A stretch of 64,000 nucleotides of DNA, taken from the NCBI RefSeq assembly GCF_026341515.1, contig NZ_JAPEOK010000001.1, positions 1,984,001 through 2,048,000 of the forward strand. Reading direction: 5' to 3'. Source of the DNA: Streptomyces sp. NBC_00878 (GTDB taxonomy: Bacteria > Actinomycetota > Actinomycetes > Streptomycetales > Streptomycetaceae). The notes beneath the pieces are model-generated. The model did not search any database and had not been told where the DNA came from. It worked only from the letters and a program-made list of their open reading frames with translations. Numbering within the stretch: position 1 is the stretch's first letter; the number at the start of each line of letters is the position of its first letter. Below, one piece after another: positions 18,919-26,816 of this stretch. Position numbers and translations under genes: made by a program.

Positions 18919-20154
18919 CTACACGATGCTCAGTGGCGCGGGCAGCGGGAAGACCAACTTGCCGCCGCGGGACAGGAACTCGCCTTCCCGCTCAATGAAT
19001 CCGTCCCGGTAGACCCATGGGAGCACCAGCAGCTGGTCGGGACGTTGTGCGAGGGCCTCCCTCTCGGAGACGATGGGAATGAGGGTGCCGGGGGTGAATC
19101 GGCCGGCCTTCTCCGGGCTGACCTCTCCGATGCACGGCAGACTCTCCTCTCCGATGCCGCAATACTGGAGAATCACGTTTCCCTTGGTCGATGCGCCGTA
19201 GCCCAAGGTCAGCTTGCCGTCTTTGCGCGAGGTGTCGAGGAAGTCGCGTAGGCCGTCGCGGTGTTCGCGAACACGCCCGGCGAAGGACTCGTAGGGCGCC
19301 ATGGTGTCGAGCCCCAGTCCGGTCTCCCGGGCACGCAAGCGGTTCAGCGCCGCCTCGTCACGCCGATGCCCGGAGCCCCGCTTGGCGAGCGTGACGCAGA
19401 GGCTGCCGCCGTAGACGTCGGTAATCTCCGCTCTCACGATGTCGAGGCCGACGCGCTCGGCCATCCACTCGATCTGACGAAACGCGTAGTACTCCAGGTG
19501 CTCGTGGCATATCACGTCATAGGCGGTCGCCTCGAGCATTGCCGGAAGATAGCTCATCTCCAGCATCCACACACCGTCGTCAGCGAGTGTTCCCTTCACC
19601 TCTTCCATGAACCCGAGCGGGTCGGGCAGGTCGTAGAACATGGCTATCGAGGTGATGACCTTGGCCCGGCGGGAGCCGTAGTGCGCGGCGAAGACTTCCC
19701 GAGAGAAAAAGTCTGGGATCAGGTCGATGTGTTCAGGATAGAACTCTCGCCATTTTTCGCCGGTCGGATCCACTCCAACGAGAGTGGGGCCGTTCGCCGG
19801 ATACCCGGACAGCAGGGTCCCATCGTTGCTTCCGATGTCCAGGACCAGGTCATCGGGTCCGATGTCGACAAGTCTGGTGAGTTCGTCGACCTTACTACGG
19901 AGATGATTGATCATGAATGGGCGGATGCCGGAGCGGTAACCGTACTGAAGGCCGTACATAAGCTTGAGATCGGCGGTGTTCCGGAGCTGGACGAGACCGC
20001 ATCCGTCCGGCGAGCACTTGACCAGCTCGAGTGGGGCGGTCGGCACAACTTCCGTGCGACTGTGAGGGAATACGCCGGTCAGTGCCTGTTCTCCCAGATC
20101 CAGCACCTGAAGCAGTGTGCGATTGCCGCACACACGGCACGCCGCGATGGTCAT
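18919..20154 (-). CDS. NDP-hexose C-methyltransferase (TylCIII/NovU type)
   Basis: A 411-residue SAM-dependent C-methyltransferase for nucleotide-activated deoxysugars. The order is an N-terminal zinc-binding domain (CRVCG at residues 6-10 and the CSPDGC segment near 47-52), a Rossmann methyltransferase domain with the SAM loop VLDIGSNDGTLL (about 104-115), the active-site region ICHEHLEYYAF, and the C-terminal domain GYGASTKGNVILQYCGI. This layout is shared by TylC3-type 3-C-methyl and NovU-type 5-C-methyl enzymes, so the methylated carbon cannot be fixed from sequence. An IS110-like remnant separates it from the other sugar genes, so it may rely on its own promoter. Confidence 0.88.
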   Translation of the reverse strand: MTIAACRVCGNRTLLQVLDLGEQALTGVFPHSRTEVVPTAPLELVKCSPDGCGLVQLRNTADLKLMYGLQYGYRSGIRPFMINHLRSKVDELTRLVDIGPDDLVLDIGSNDGTLLSGYPANGPTLVGVDPTGEKWREFYPEHIDLIPDFFSREVFAAHYGSRRAKVITSIAMFYDLPDPLGFMEEVKGTLADDGVWMLEMSYLPAMLEATAYDVICHEHLEYYAFRQIEWMAERVGLDIVRAEITDVYGGSLCVTLAKRGSGHRRDEAALNRLRARETGLGLDTMAPYESFAGRVREHRDGLRDFLDTSRKDGKLTLGYGASTKGNVILQYCGIGEESLPCIGEVSPEKAGRFTPGTLIPIVSEREALAQRPDQLLVLPWVYRDGFIEREGEFLSRGGKLVFPLPAPLSIV

Positions 20155-20239
20155 GAGTCCTTACCTTTCTTCGTGGGCTCGTCCTGGTCGTGCGTAGAGT
20201 GGGGAGGCGCAGAGGTGTCGGTGTGGGTTGCCTGCGTCA

Positions 20240-20480
20240 GCCGCTTGTGGCTCTGAAGGATTGACCCCTACGTGCTGGAGCTGGAGCTGGTAGCCGAGGT
20301 GGTTGAGCCGGCTGACCAGGCCTCTGATGGTTCGGGTCTTGCCAATGCGTTCGAGGAAGTCGCCGCCGACGTCGGCGCACTCGGTGTCGCAGGTGAACAT
20401 GTGCCAAATCGAGACGATGACCGAGTGCCTTGGACGCCTTCGCCTCCCGCGCAGACGCATAACGCACTCACCGCGCGTCA
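20240..20480 (-). pseudogene. IS110-family transposase C-terminal remnant
   Basis: On the minus strand, a frame containing VIVSIWHMFTCDTECADVGG then RTIRGLVSRLNHLGYQL matches the C-terminal tail of IS110-type transposases as I recall it (WHxL...Y.DLGxDYF...R..RLV.QLEALGY). The RuvC-like DEDD domain and the catalytic Ser region are absent. The remnant fills the gap between the C-methyltransferase and the 3-dehydrase genes. Confidence 0.55.
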
Positions 20481-20637
20481 CCAACCCCGCTTGACAACTT
20501 CATTGGGAATCCTCCACAAGCTGCCGGGCGGCCCGGTAGGGGCGGATACGGATGGCGAGCTGTCGACGTCGCCAAGTCTGCTGAAGGTGGGGCATCCTCC
20601 CAGCCTCCCAACGGGGCATCGCATGACAGGTCCGGCT

Positions 20638-21951
20638 TCAGCGCAAAGACCCCTTCGTGAATGACCAGATTTCGTGAATCACATAGTCGATCATCTCCTC
20701 GGTCACGCCGGGGTAAATCCCGATCCATAGCGTGTCACTAGCGACCTTGTCGCTATTGGACAAACTGCCGGATATTCGGTAGTCGACGCGTCCATAAGCG
20801 GGATGACGGGTGAGGTTGCCGCTGAATAGTAGCCGGGTGCTGATACGTTTTGATTCCAAATGGAGTTGCAATTCCCGGCGAGAGTACGCCGCTGAATCTT
20901 GAACCGTCAGCACAAACCCGAACCAGCTTGGATCACTGTTCGGTGCAGGTTCGGGCAATATAAGACCTGGAGCATCCTGCAGCCCCGATCTCATGCGGAG
21001 CCAATTCTTGCGTCGACTGTCACAGAATTCAGGCAACCGCTCCAACTGAGACAGCCCCAATGCCGCCTGCAGATCAGTCGCCTTAAGGTTGTATCCCACA
21101 TGGGAGAAAATGTATTTATGGTCATAGCCATAGGGAAGCGTGCCGAGCTGCCAGCCGAAACGCTTCTTGCACCGATCGTCTTCTCCCGGTTCACACCAGC
21201 AGTCCCGCCCCCAGTCCCGATAGGACTCGACAAGGCGCGCGAGTTCCATGCTGTTCGTCAGGACGCAGCCGCCCTCACCCATCGTGAGATGGTGAGCCGG
21301 GTAGAAGCTGACTGTGCTGAGGTGCCCGAAGGTTCCCGTTTTTTTGCCGCGGTAGGTGGAGCCGACGGCGTCGCAGTTGTCCTCCACGAACCACAGCCCG
21401 TGCCGGTCGGCCAACTCCCGGATCTCGGCGGCCTCGAAGGGGTTGCCCAGCGCGTGCGCGATCATTATCGCCCTCGTCTTGGGGCCGATCGCCGCCTCCA
21501 CCAGCTCCGCGGTGGTGTTGTAGGTGCTCAGGTCGATATCGACGAAGACCGGCACCAGTCCGTTCTGGATGATCGGGTTGACAGTGGTCGGGAAGCCTGC
21601 CGCTACCGTGATCACTTCGTCGCCCCGGCGCAGCCCGCGGTCGCCCAACTCCGGTGCGGTCAGCGCCGACAGCGCCAGCAGGTTGGCCGAGGACCCGGAG
21701 TTGGTCAGATGAGCCTTGCGCAGTCCGAGATAGCCGGCCAGGGCCCGCTCGAATCGAATGGCATAGCTCCCGGATGCGATGCGCAGGTCCAGGGCCGCTT
21801 CGACCAGTGCTATCCGGTCCGCCGCCGTCAGTACGGCGCCCGAGGCCAGCACCCGGCTCTCGCCGGCCACCCATGTGGATGCCGCCGACTCGGCCTCGTG
21901 GTGGTACTCGCTGACCAGCGCGAGAATCTCGTCCTTGAGATTGTCGTTCAT
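20638..21951 (-). CDS. NDP-4-keto-6-deoxyhexose 3-dehydrase (PMP and [2Fe-2S] dependent)
   Basis: A 437-residue member of the DegT/DnrJ/EryC1 fold that removes the C3 hydroxyl of an NDP-4-keto-6-deoxyhexose. Two diagnostic features are visible. The usual PLP-binding Lys is replaced by His in SFYPAHHLTMGEGG. The iron-sulfur pattern C-X57-C-X-C-X7-C is exact: the Cys in VEDNCDAV lies 57 residues before RDCWC, and the last Cys follows seven residues later. This is the E1/SpnQ/UrdQ/RfbH class, not an aminotransferase. It needs an electron donor, and no dedicated reductase gene is adjacent. Its start overlaps the stop of the preceding ketoreductase (ATGA), implying translational coupling. Confidence 0.94.
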   Translation of the reverse strand: MNDNLKDEILALVSEYHHEAESAASTWVAGESRVLASGAVLTAADRIALVEAALDLRIASGSYAIRFERALAGYLGLRKAHLTNSGSSANLLALSALTAPELGDRGLRRGDEVITVAAGFPTTVNPIIQNGLVPVFVDIDLSTYNTTAELVEAAIGPKTRAIMIAHALGNPFEAAEIRELADRHGLWFVEDNCDAVGSTYRGKKTGTFGHLSTVSFYPAHHLTMGEGGCVLTNSMELARLVESYRDWGRDCWCEPGEDDRCKKRFGWQLGTLPYGYDHKYIFSHVGYNLKATDLQAALGLSQLERLPEFCDSRRKNWLRMRSGLQDAPGLILPEPAPNSDPSWFGFVLTVQDSAAYSRRELQLHLESKRISTRLLFSGNLTRHPAYGRVDYRISGSLSNSDKVASDTLWIGIYPGVTEEMIDYVIHEIWSFTKGSLR

Positions 21952-22958
21952 CGGGTACCTTCCGCGGGGCAGCCAGCAATGGGTTGGGCCTGGCCCTCTC
22001 CGGCTGTCCGCCAGATCCAGCGCAGGGTCTCCGGTAGCGTTCGAGCAGCCGACCAGTCCAGGTGACGCCGAGCCAGAGTCGGATCCGCGATCTGCCAGCC
22101 GGCGGCCAGAGACCGCCCGCCGCCCTCGGGCGCCGGGAGCACGTCGATCGCAAACTCGACTCCGCTGGCCAACGCGAGCCCGCGGACCAACTCGTAGGCA
22201 CTGGCGGCCCGCCCGGTGCCGATATTGAGCACCGGTACGCCCGAGAGCCGCCGCGAGACGGTCGAGCGGAGGACCGCCTCCGCCACATCACGGGCATCGG
22301 CGTAGTCGCGGTGCTGACTCAAGTCGAACAGGGTGAGCCGCGCCGGGTGTCCGTCCCGCCGCGCTCGGGTGAGCGTCTGCAGGGTCCTGCCGAGCAGGCT
22401 CACAGGCGACATGTTCGATCCGATGGCGTTGAAGATGCGGAGGACCACGATGTCCAGCGACGCCTCTCGGGCGACCTCGAAGATCCTCCGGGTGCCCCGC
22501 AACTTGGTTCGCCCGTACTCCGACCGCGGCGCCTCCGGGCAACCCTCGTCGGTCGCGTGTGGGCGGGGCAATGGCCCGTACTCCAGCGATGAGCCGAGGT
22601 GCACCAACCGGGCGGTGCTGCCGAGGTCGGCCATCGCCAGCGCCAGTTGCTCCGGGAGTTCGGCATTGGCTGCCTGCAGCAAAGAGGCGTCGTTCCGCCA
22701 GATCTCACCGACGGTGTTGACCACGGCATCCGGGGTGAACCGGTTGATCATCGAGGCGAACTGAGCCCGCCGCGGAGCGCTGCCGTCCAGCTCGACCACC
22801 CTGCACCCGGCCGACAGAGCGGCCGGCCGCCTGGTCACCACAGTGACTTCCATGCCCGCCGTGGACAGCCTGTTGAGGACATGCCGACCGAGGAATCCGG
22901 TGCCACCGATCAGGAGGACTTTGGTTCGCGGGGTTCCGACGAGGGACTCCGAGGTCAT
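21948..22958 (-). CDS. NDP-hexose 4-ketoreductase (extended SDR)
   Basis: A 336-residue NAD(P)-dependent epimerase/dehydratase-fold protein. It has the nucleotide loop GGTGFLGRHV (about residues 18-27), a catalytic YGRTK with the upstream Ser in GSSLEYG, and sugar-binding segments LRIFNAIGSNMSP and RDYADARDVAEA. In this context it most likely reduces the C4 ketone as the last step of deoxysugar synthesis. The ATG at 22958 is preferred because GTGGGGG lies just upstream; an in-frame GTG at 22970 is an alternative. A gap of 183 bases separates it from the Gfo/Idh gene. Confidence 0.85.
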   Translation of the reverse strand: MTSESLVGTPRTKVLLIGGTGFLGRHVLNRLSTAGMEVTVVTRRPAALSAGCRVVELDGSAPRRAQFASMINRFTPDAVVNTVGEIWRNDASLLQAANAELPEQLALAMADLGSTARLVHLGSSLEYGPLPRPHATDEGCPEAPRSEYGRTKLRGTRRIFEVAREASLDIVVLRIFNAIGSNMSPVSLLGRTLQTLTRARRDGHPARLTLFDLSQHRDYADARDVAEAVLRSTVSRRLSGVPVLNIGTGRAASAYELVRGLALASGVEFAIDVLPAPEGGGRSLAAGWQIADPTLARRHLDWSAARTLPETLRWIWRTAGEGQAQPIAGCPAEGTR

Positions 22959-23141
22959 CGGTACCCCCACTGTCGCCGTCTGCCACAGTCACGTGTTGAT
23001 CGGTGAGGACAGGTTGATCGTGCTCGGCGGCCCGTCGTCGAGGGCTCGAAGGTGCGCGTTCGGCGCGAGGAATCGACTGACGTTCCGCTCGCGGAAACCA
23101 CCGACATCTTCACCATCCCCCTCGGCTTGAAATGGCGCACA

Positions 23142-24134
23142 CTAAGGGACCTCGATCCGTATTGCGGTTTGTTCCACGTCGTCAATCAGTCGAGCCTGGA
23201 GGCGGCTCGCCGCTGATTGATCGAGCGTTTTCGATCCCGTCAGCACCGCATTCGCGAAGTACCGCACGATGTTGCCGAACTGGTCGTCCATCGGGAGCGT
23301 GACCTCCTCACGGTGGTCCTGCCGCTCGATGTACAGCACCGGCTGAAACGACGGCGGCGGTGTGAACGCCCGGTCGAGCCGCAGCAGGCCTCGGCTACCG
23401 GCGAACGCGCAGCCGGTCCGATAGGAGTGCTCCATTCCGAAGACCAGGTCGGCCGTCGCTCCCCCGGGCGTGCACGCGAGGATGCGTCCGGACACCACGG
23501 CACCCGTGCGGGCGCGAACCCGCAGGACGGCATGGACCACTTCAAGGGCGGAGCCGAGGTAGTGCAGGGCGGCGCGGATCGGATAGATGCCCATGTCCAG
23601 CAGGGCGCCGCCGCCGATGTCCGGGTGGTAGCGCATGTTCTCGTCGGGCAGCGGCGGAATCGTGAACACACTCGTGAAGTCCCTCAGCTCGCCGACCGCT
23701 CCGTCGGCGAGCAGGTGCCGGACACGGAGGTGCTGCGAGTGATGCGGGAACACAACGTTCTCCAGTAGCACCAGGCCCCGTGATTCGGCGAGCGCCAACA
23801 GCCCGTCCGCGCTCTTCGCATCCGCGGCCAGCGGCTTCTCGGCGAGCACATGCTTGCCCGCCCGCAGTGCCTTCGCGACCCAGTCGGCATGCATCATTAC
23901 CGGCAGCGGTATGTAGACCGCGTCGATGTCGCGGGAGGCGAGAAGCTCCTCGTAGCCCAGTACCCGGGGATCGCCGAAGGCCGCCGCGAACCGCCTCGCC
24001 TTTGCCTCGTCGCGGCTGGCGACGGCGGCGACCTCGATGTCGGGGCAGGCGGCCATCGCCGGCAGAGTGCGGCGCCAGGCGATGTCGGCGCAGCCGAGAA
24101 CGCCAACGCGTAAGGGACCTTGTGCTGCGGCCAT
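23142..24134 (-). CDS. Gfo/Idh/MocA-type NDP-hexose 3-ketoreductase
   Basis: A 330-residue oxidoreductase. The Rossmann loop is VGVLGCADIAWRRTLPA (about residues 10-26), the catalytic EKPLA motif is near residue 95, and the C-terminal domain contains GGGALLDMGIYPI with the conserved Asp. In deoxysugar pathways this family (KijD10, LanT types) reduces the 3-ketone left by a 2,3-dehydratase; that partner is not in the window. Codon 8 is TTA (24111-24113), suggesting bldA control. ATG at 24134 has GAGG upstream; an ATG at 24146 overlapping the hydroxylase stop (TGATG) is an alternative start. Confidence 0.88.
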   Translation of the reverse strand: MAAAQGPLRVGVLGCADIAWRRTLPAMAACPDIEVAAVASRDEAKARRFAAAFGDPRVLGYEELLASRDIDAVYIPLPVMMHADWVAKALRAGKHVLAEKPLAADAKSADGLLALAESRGLVLLENVVFPHHSQHLRVRHLLADGAVGELRDFTSVFTIPPLPDENMRYHPDIGGGALLDMGIYPIRAALHYLGSALEVVHAVLRVRARTGAVVSGRILACTPGGATADLVFGMEHSYRTGCAFAGSRGLLRLDRAFTPPPSFQPVLYIERQDHREEVTLPMDDQFGNIVRYFANAVLTGSKTLDQSAASRLQARLIDDVEQTAIRIEVP

Positions 24135-24145
24135 ACCAGTCCTCA

Positions 24146-25480
24146 TCAGGCGGGGGTGGTCAGTCCGGGCGTCGCCGACCCGTCCACGGACCGCCGCTCC
24201 AGGATGGAATCCGCGATCTCGCCGCCGCGCACGGCGATATTCGACAGGAGGGACGACGTCAGTCCGTGGGTATGTTCGGTGCCGCCCTGGAGGTAGATGC
24301 CGCACGACACATCCGGTGTGGTGACAAGCCGGTAGTCACGGTCGACCCGGTGCCTTCCCGCACCGTCGCGCAGGCAGTAGCCGTCGAGGTCGCCGAGTAT
24401 GCCGCTCGGGTCCATGGAGTCGTAGCCGGTGGCGAAGACGAGCGCATCCACATCGAGTTCCTGCGAACCGCCGTCGAGCAGCAACTCCATCGAGACGCGC
24501 GACTCGTTCCCGATCCGCTTGACATTCGTGACCCGGGCCATGTTGAGGATGTGCAGGCGCTTGGCCCCGCGCACTTCCTCCATGTACACACGCTGATACA
24601 GGTCCCGGATGACTTCGTCGTCGACCACCGAATAGTTCGTGTTCCTGTGGTAGCGCCAGAAGGCTTCCCGAGTGCGCTCCGTACCGAAATAGTAGTCATC
24701 GACCGCAGCGGAATCGAACACCTGGTTGGCGAACGGCGTATCGTCCGCAATTGAATATCCATAGGACGGGACAATCGCGTAGATCTGAGCATCCGGAAGG
24801 CTTTCGTGCAGAAACCTGGCGATCTCTGCCCCGCTCTGTCCGGCCCCTACGACCGCAACCTTCTTCAGGGTGTCGGGGCAGGTCTGCTGGAACCTCTCCA
24901 GGAATTCTGAGCTGTGCCAGATCCGTTCGTCGGATGCCATGCCATCCGGCAGCTGGGGGACGAGGCCTGTGGAGATCACGACATTGCGGGCGGCGACGAA
25001 CCTGGTGTCGCCCGTTTCGTTGTCACGCACCCTGAGCTGAAGGTACTGGACAGTTGCGGAAGATGCTTCCAGGGGCAGTCGGATTCCCGTGACTTCCGAT
25101 CCGTACGAGACCCGGTCGGCAAATGGCTCCTGAGCCCAGTCAAGGTATTGATGGTACTCCTCTCGGGTCGGGAAGAAAGTCTGGGTGTTGATGAACTTTT
25201 CAAGCCGGCCGGAGGCGTGAAGATAGGAGAGGAAACCGAACCGCGAGACTGGATTGCGCAGGGTGGCCAGATCCTTCAGGAACGACACCTGCATCGTCGC
25301 CAACGGCAGCAGCATGTTGCGATGCCAGCCGAACGAGGACTGCCGCTCGAAGAAAGCGGAGGCGACCGGGCCCGCGGAGGAGCCGGCTCCATTCTCTTCC
25401 AGAGCGATGGCGAACGCCAGGTTGGACGGCCCGAAACCAACGCCCACGACGTCGTATATCTCAGCTGAATTGACACCCAT
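24146..25480 (-). CDS. ktzI: L-ornithine N5-monooxygenase (KtzI/SidA-type)
   Basis: A 444-residue class B flavin N-hydroxylating monooxygenase. It shows the FAD loop VGVGFGPSNLAFAIALEE (about residues 12-29), the NADPH loop VAVVGAGQSGAEIARFL, the amine-substrate segment NTNYSVVDDEVIRDLYQ, and the C-terminal ATGYD motif. The family hydroxylates the side-chain amine of ornithine or lysine. Ornithine is preferred here because a piperazate-synthase homologue faces it across the divergent promoter. N5-hydroxyornithine is the known piperazate precursor in the kutzneride pathway (KtzI then KtzT). ATG at 25480 follows GGAAG. The far longer upstream frame runs into the IS remnant and is rejected. Confidence 0.92.
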   Translation of the reverse strand: MGVNSAEIYDVVGVGFGPSNLAFAIALEENGAGSSAGPVASAFFERQSSFGWHRNMLLPLATMQVSFLKDLATLRNPVSRFGFLSYLHASGRLEKFINTQTFFPTREEYHQYLDWAQEPFADRVSYGSEVTGIRLPLEASSATVQYLQLRVRDNETGDTRFVAARNVVISTGLVPQLPDGMASDERIWHSSEFLERFQQTCPDTLKKVAVVGAGQSGAEIARFLHESLPDAQIYAIVPSYGYSIADDTPFANQVFDSAAVDDYYFGTERTREAFWRYHRNTNYSVVDDEVIRDLYQRVYMEEVRGAKRLHILNMARVTNVKRIGNESRVSMELLLDGGSQELDVDALVFATGYDSMDPSGILGDLDGYCLRDGAGRHRVDRDYRLVTTPDVSCGIYLQGGTEHTHGLTSSLLSNIAVRGGEIADSILERRSVDGSATPGLTTPA

Positions 25481-25513
25481 TGGCAACACTTCTTCCGCTA
25501 GCGTGGCTGCGAG

Positions 25514-25864
25514 GTGGCTGCTCAGGTCTCTGTGTGACCTGGGCGTGGCTCGTTCATTGATCTGTCCGTGGACCTCACCAGGCGTCGTCCGCCGTACGAC
25601 GATCTTGCGCGCCTGATTCCCCGCCGATGCGGCCGCCTCGGTGCGGGCCCCGTTCGCCGAGCACGCCAAGGCCCTGCCGCGGATGGTGAAGGCACGGATA
25701 AAGATCTCCGACGGCCGGCGCACCGAAAACGGCATCAACCGCTGTCTGCTGATGCGCTCGTAACTCTCCACCGCCCGCAAACACAACCTCAACCCCCTCG
25801 GCGATCTCTTCGGCAAAAGCCTCCGGCACCCACCCGCTCACACGCAATCAATCTCCTGAGTGGT
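25514..25864 (+). pseudogene. IS66-like transposase C-terminal remnant, copy 1
   Basis: About 350 bases reading RMVKARIKISDGRRT and then LSTARKHNLNPL in one frame interrupted by a stop (LLMRS*LSTARK), which resembles the C-terminus of IS66 transposases. A second copy lies at 60118-60475 in the same orientation and is clearly homologous over its whole length. No intact transposase or terminal inverted repeats were recognised. It occupies most of the divergent promoter region between the ornithine hydroxylase and piperazate synthase genes. Confidence 0.65.
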
Positions 25865-26085
25865 TACGCTGCGACGGGCTGTTCCACGTACGTCTTTCGT
25901 GTTTGACTGCGGCCCCGCATGCTTGCCTAATCACGTTGCATTGAAGACCTGCGGCGCGTCAAGGTTGATAGCGTTGAGGGCGTACGCAAGAAGCCCGGTC
26001 TGCCCATGTGTTGTCCTGTCGACGGGACAGGAATCCAACCATTCCGATGCCATGGCTACTCGACTTCGAGGGGTGACATTTCCGC

Positions 26086-26754
26086 ATGTTCGTTCCCCGC
26101 CAATACCGCGAACCCGATGGTTCTTGGATGACCGATCTGATCCACGACAATCCGCTGGCACTGGCCGTGACCAACGGTGGCGACGACGGGCCGTTTGCCA
26201 CCCACCTCCCGATTATCCCGGATCCCCACACGGTGATCGATTGGTCGGACAGCCCGAATGGGGCCATCCTGCTCGGGCACTTGAACCGGGCCAATCCCCA
26301 CTGGCGCGCACTCCGCACCGGCGAGGCCATCCTCCTGGTGTTCACCGGTCCGCATGGGTACGTATCGCCTGCGGTGTACGAGATGACGCCGGCCTCGCCG
26401 ACATGGAACTTCACTTCGGTGCATGTGCACGGTGTGATAGAGAAGGTTGACTCGATCGAGGAGACACTCGACGTCGTTCGAGCCACGGCACTGGCCTTCG
26501 AAACCCGCTTCGGTTTCGGATGGGATCAGTCAGAATCGGTCGACTACTTCCGCAGTATCGTTTCCGGTGTCGGGGCTTTCCGCGTCACCGTGACAAGCGC
26601 CGAGGGAATGTTCAAACTCAGCCAGGAGCAACCCCCTGAGATCCGCGAGCGCGTCAAGAAGTCATTCAGTCAACGCGCCTGCAGCCGACACCAGGCAACC
26701 GCGGAGTTCATGGAGCGGCTTCCCCAGAATGGGCTTCGGGCCACCGAGCGTTAG
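26086..26754 (+). CDS. ktzT: Piperazate synthase (KtzT-type heme protein of the PaiB/FMN-binding-split fold)
   Basis: A 222-residue protein of the PaiB-like split-barrel family. Sequence similarity alone would label it an 'FMN-binding negative transcriptional regulator', but its pairing with an ornithine hydroxylase indicates KtzT, the heme enzyme that forms the N-N bond of L-piperazate from N5-hydroxyornithine. The family signature GHLNRANPHW starts at residue 64, so His65 falls where, as I recall, KtzT has its axial heme ligand. Other family segments are FATHLPII and GMFKLSQEQ. It leads an operon with tight spacing into the aminotransferase, P450 and PKS genes, so precursor supply is coupled to assembly. 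Confidence 0.88.
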   Translation: MFVPRQYREPDGSWMTDLIHDNPLALAVTNGGDDGPFATHLPIIPDPHTVIDWSDSPNGAILLGHLNRANPHWRALRTGEAILLVFTGPHGYVSPAVYEMTPASPTWNFTSVHVHGVIEKVDSIEETLDVVRATALAFETRFGFGWDQSESVDYFRSIVSGVGAFRVTVTSAEGMFKLSQEQPPEIRERVKKSFSQRACSRHQATAEFMERLPQNGLRATER

Positions 26755-26816
26755 ACGGTCCATCCGACGTTCGTGGCCCGTTCACGAAAGGCAACAAGGG
26801 CAGGTGGAGGAGCGAA

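Noticed and set aside
20638..21951. Sugar aminotransferase of the DegT family
   Set aside because: The PLP Lys is His and the [2Fe-2S] cysteine spacing is exact, so it is a 3-dehydrase.
25514..25864. Intact IS66 element
   Set aside because: Only the C-terminal transposase region is present, with an internal stop; no TnpB, catalytic DDE core or terminal inverted repeats were seen.
26086..26754. PaiB-type negative transcriptional regulator
   Set aside because: Family resemblance alone suggests this, but the partner hydroxylase, the NRPS codes and the conserved His65 fit piperazate synthase better.
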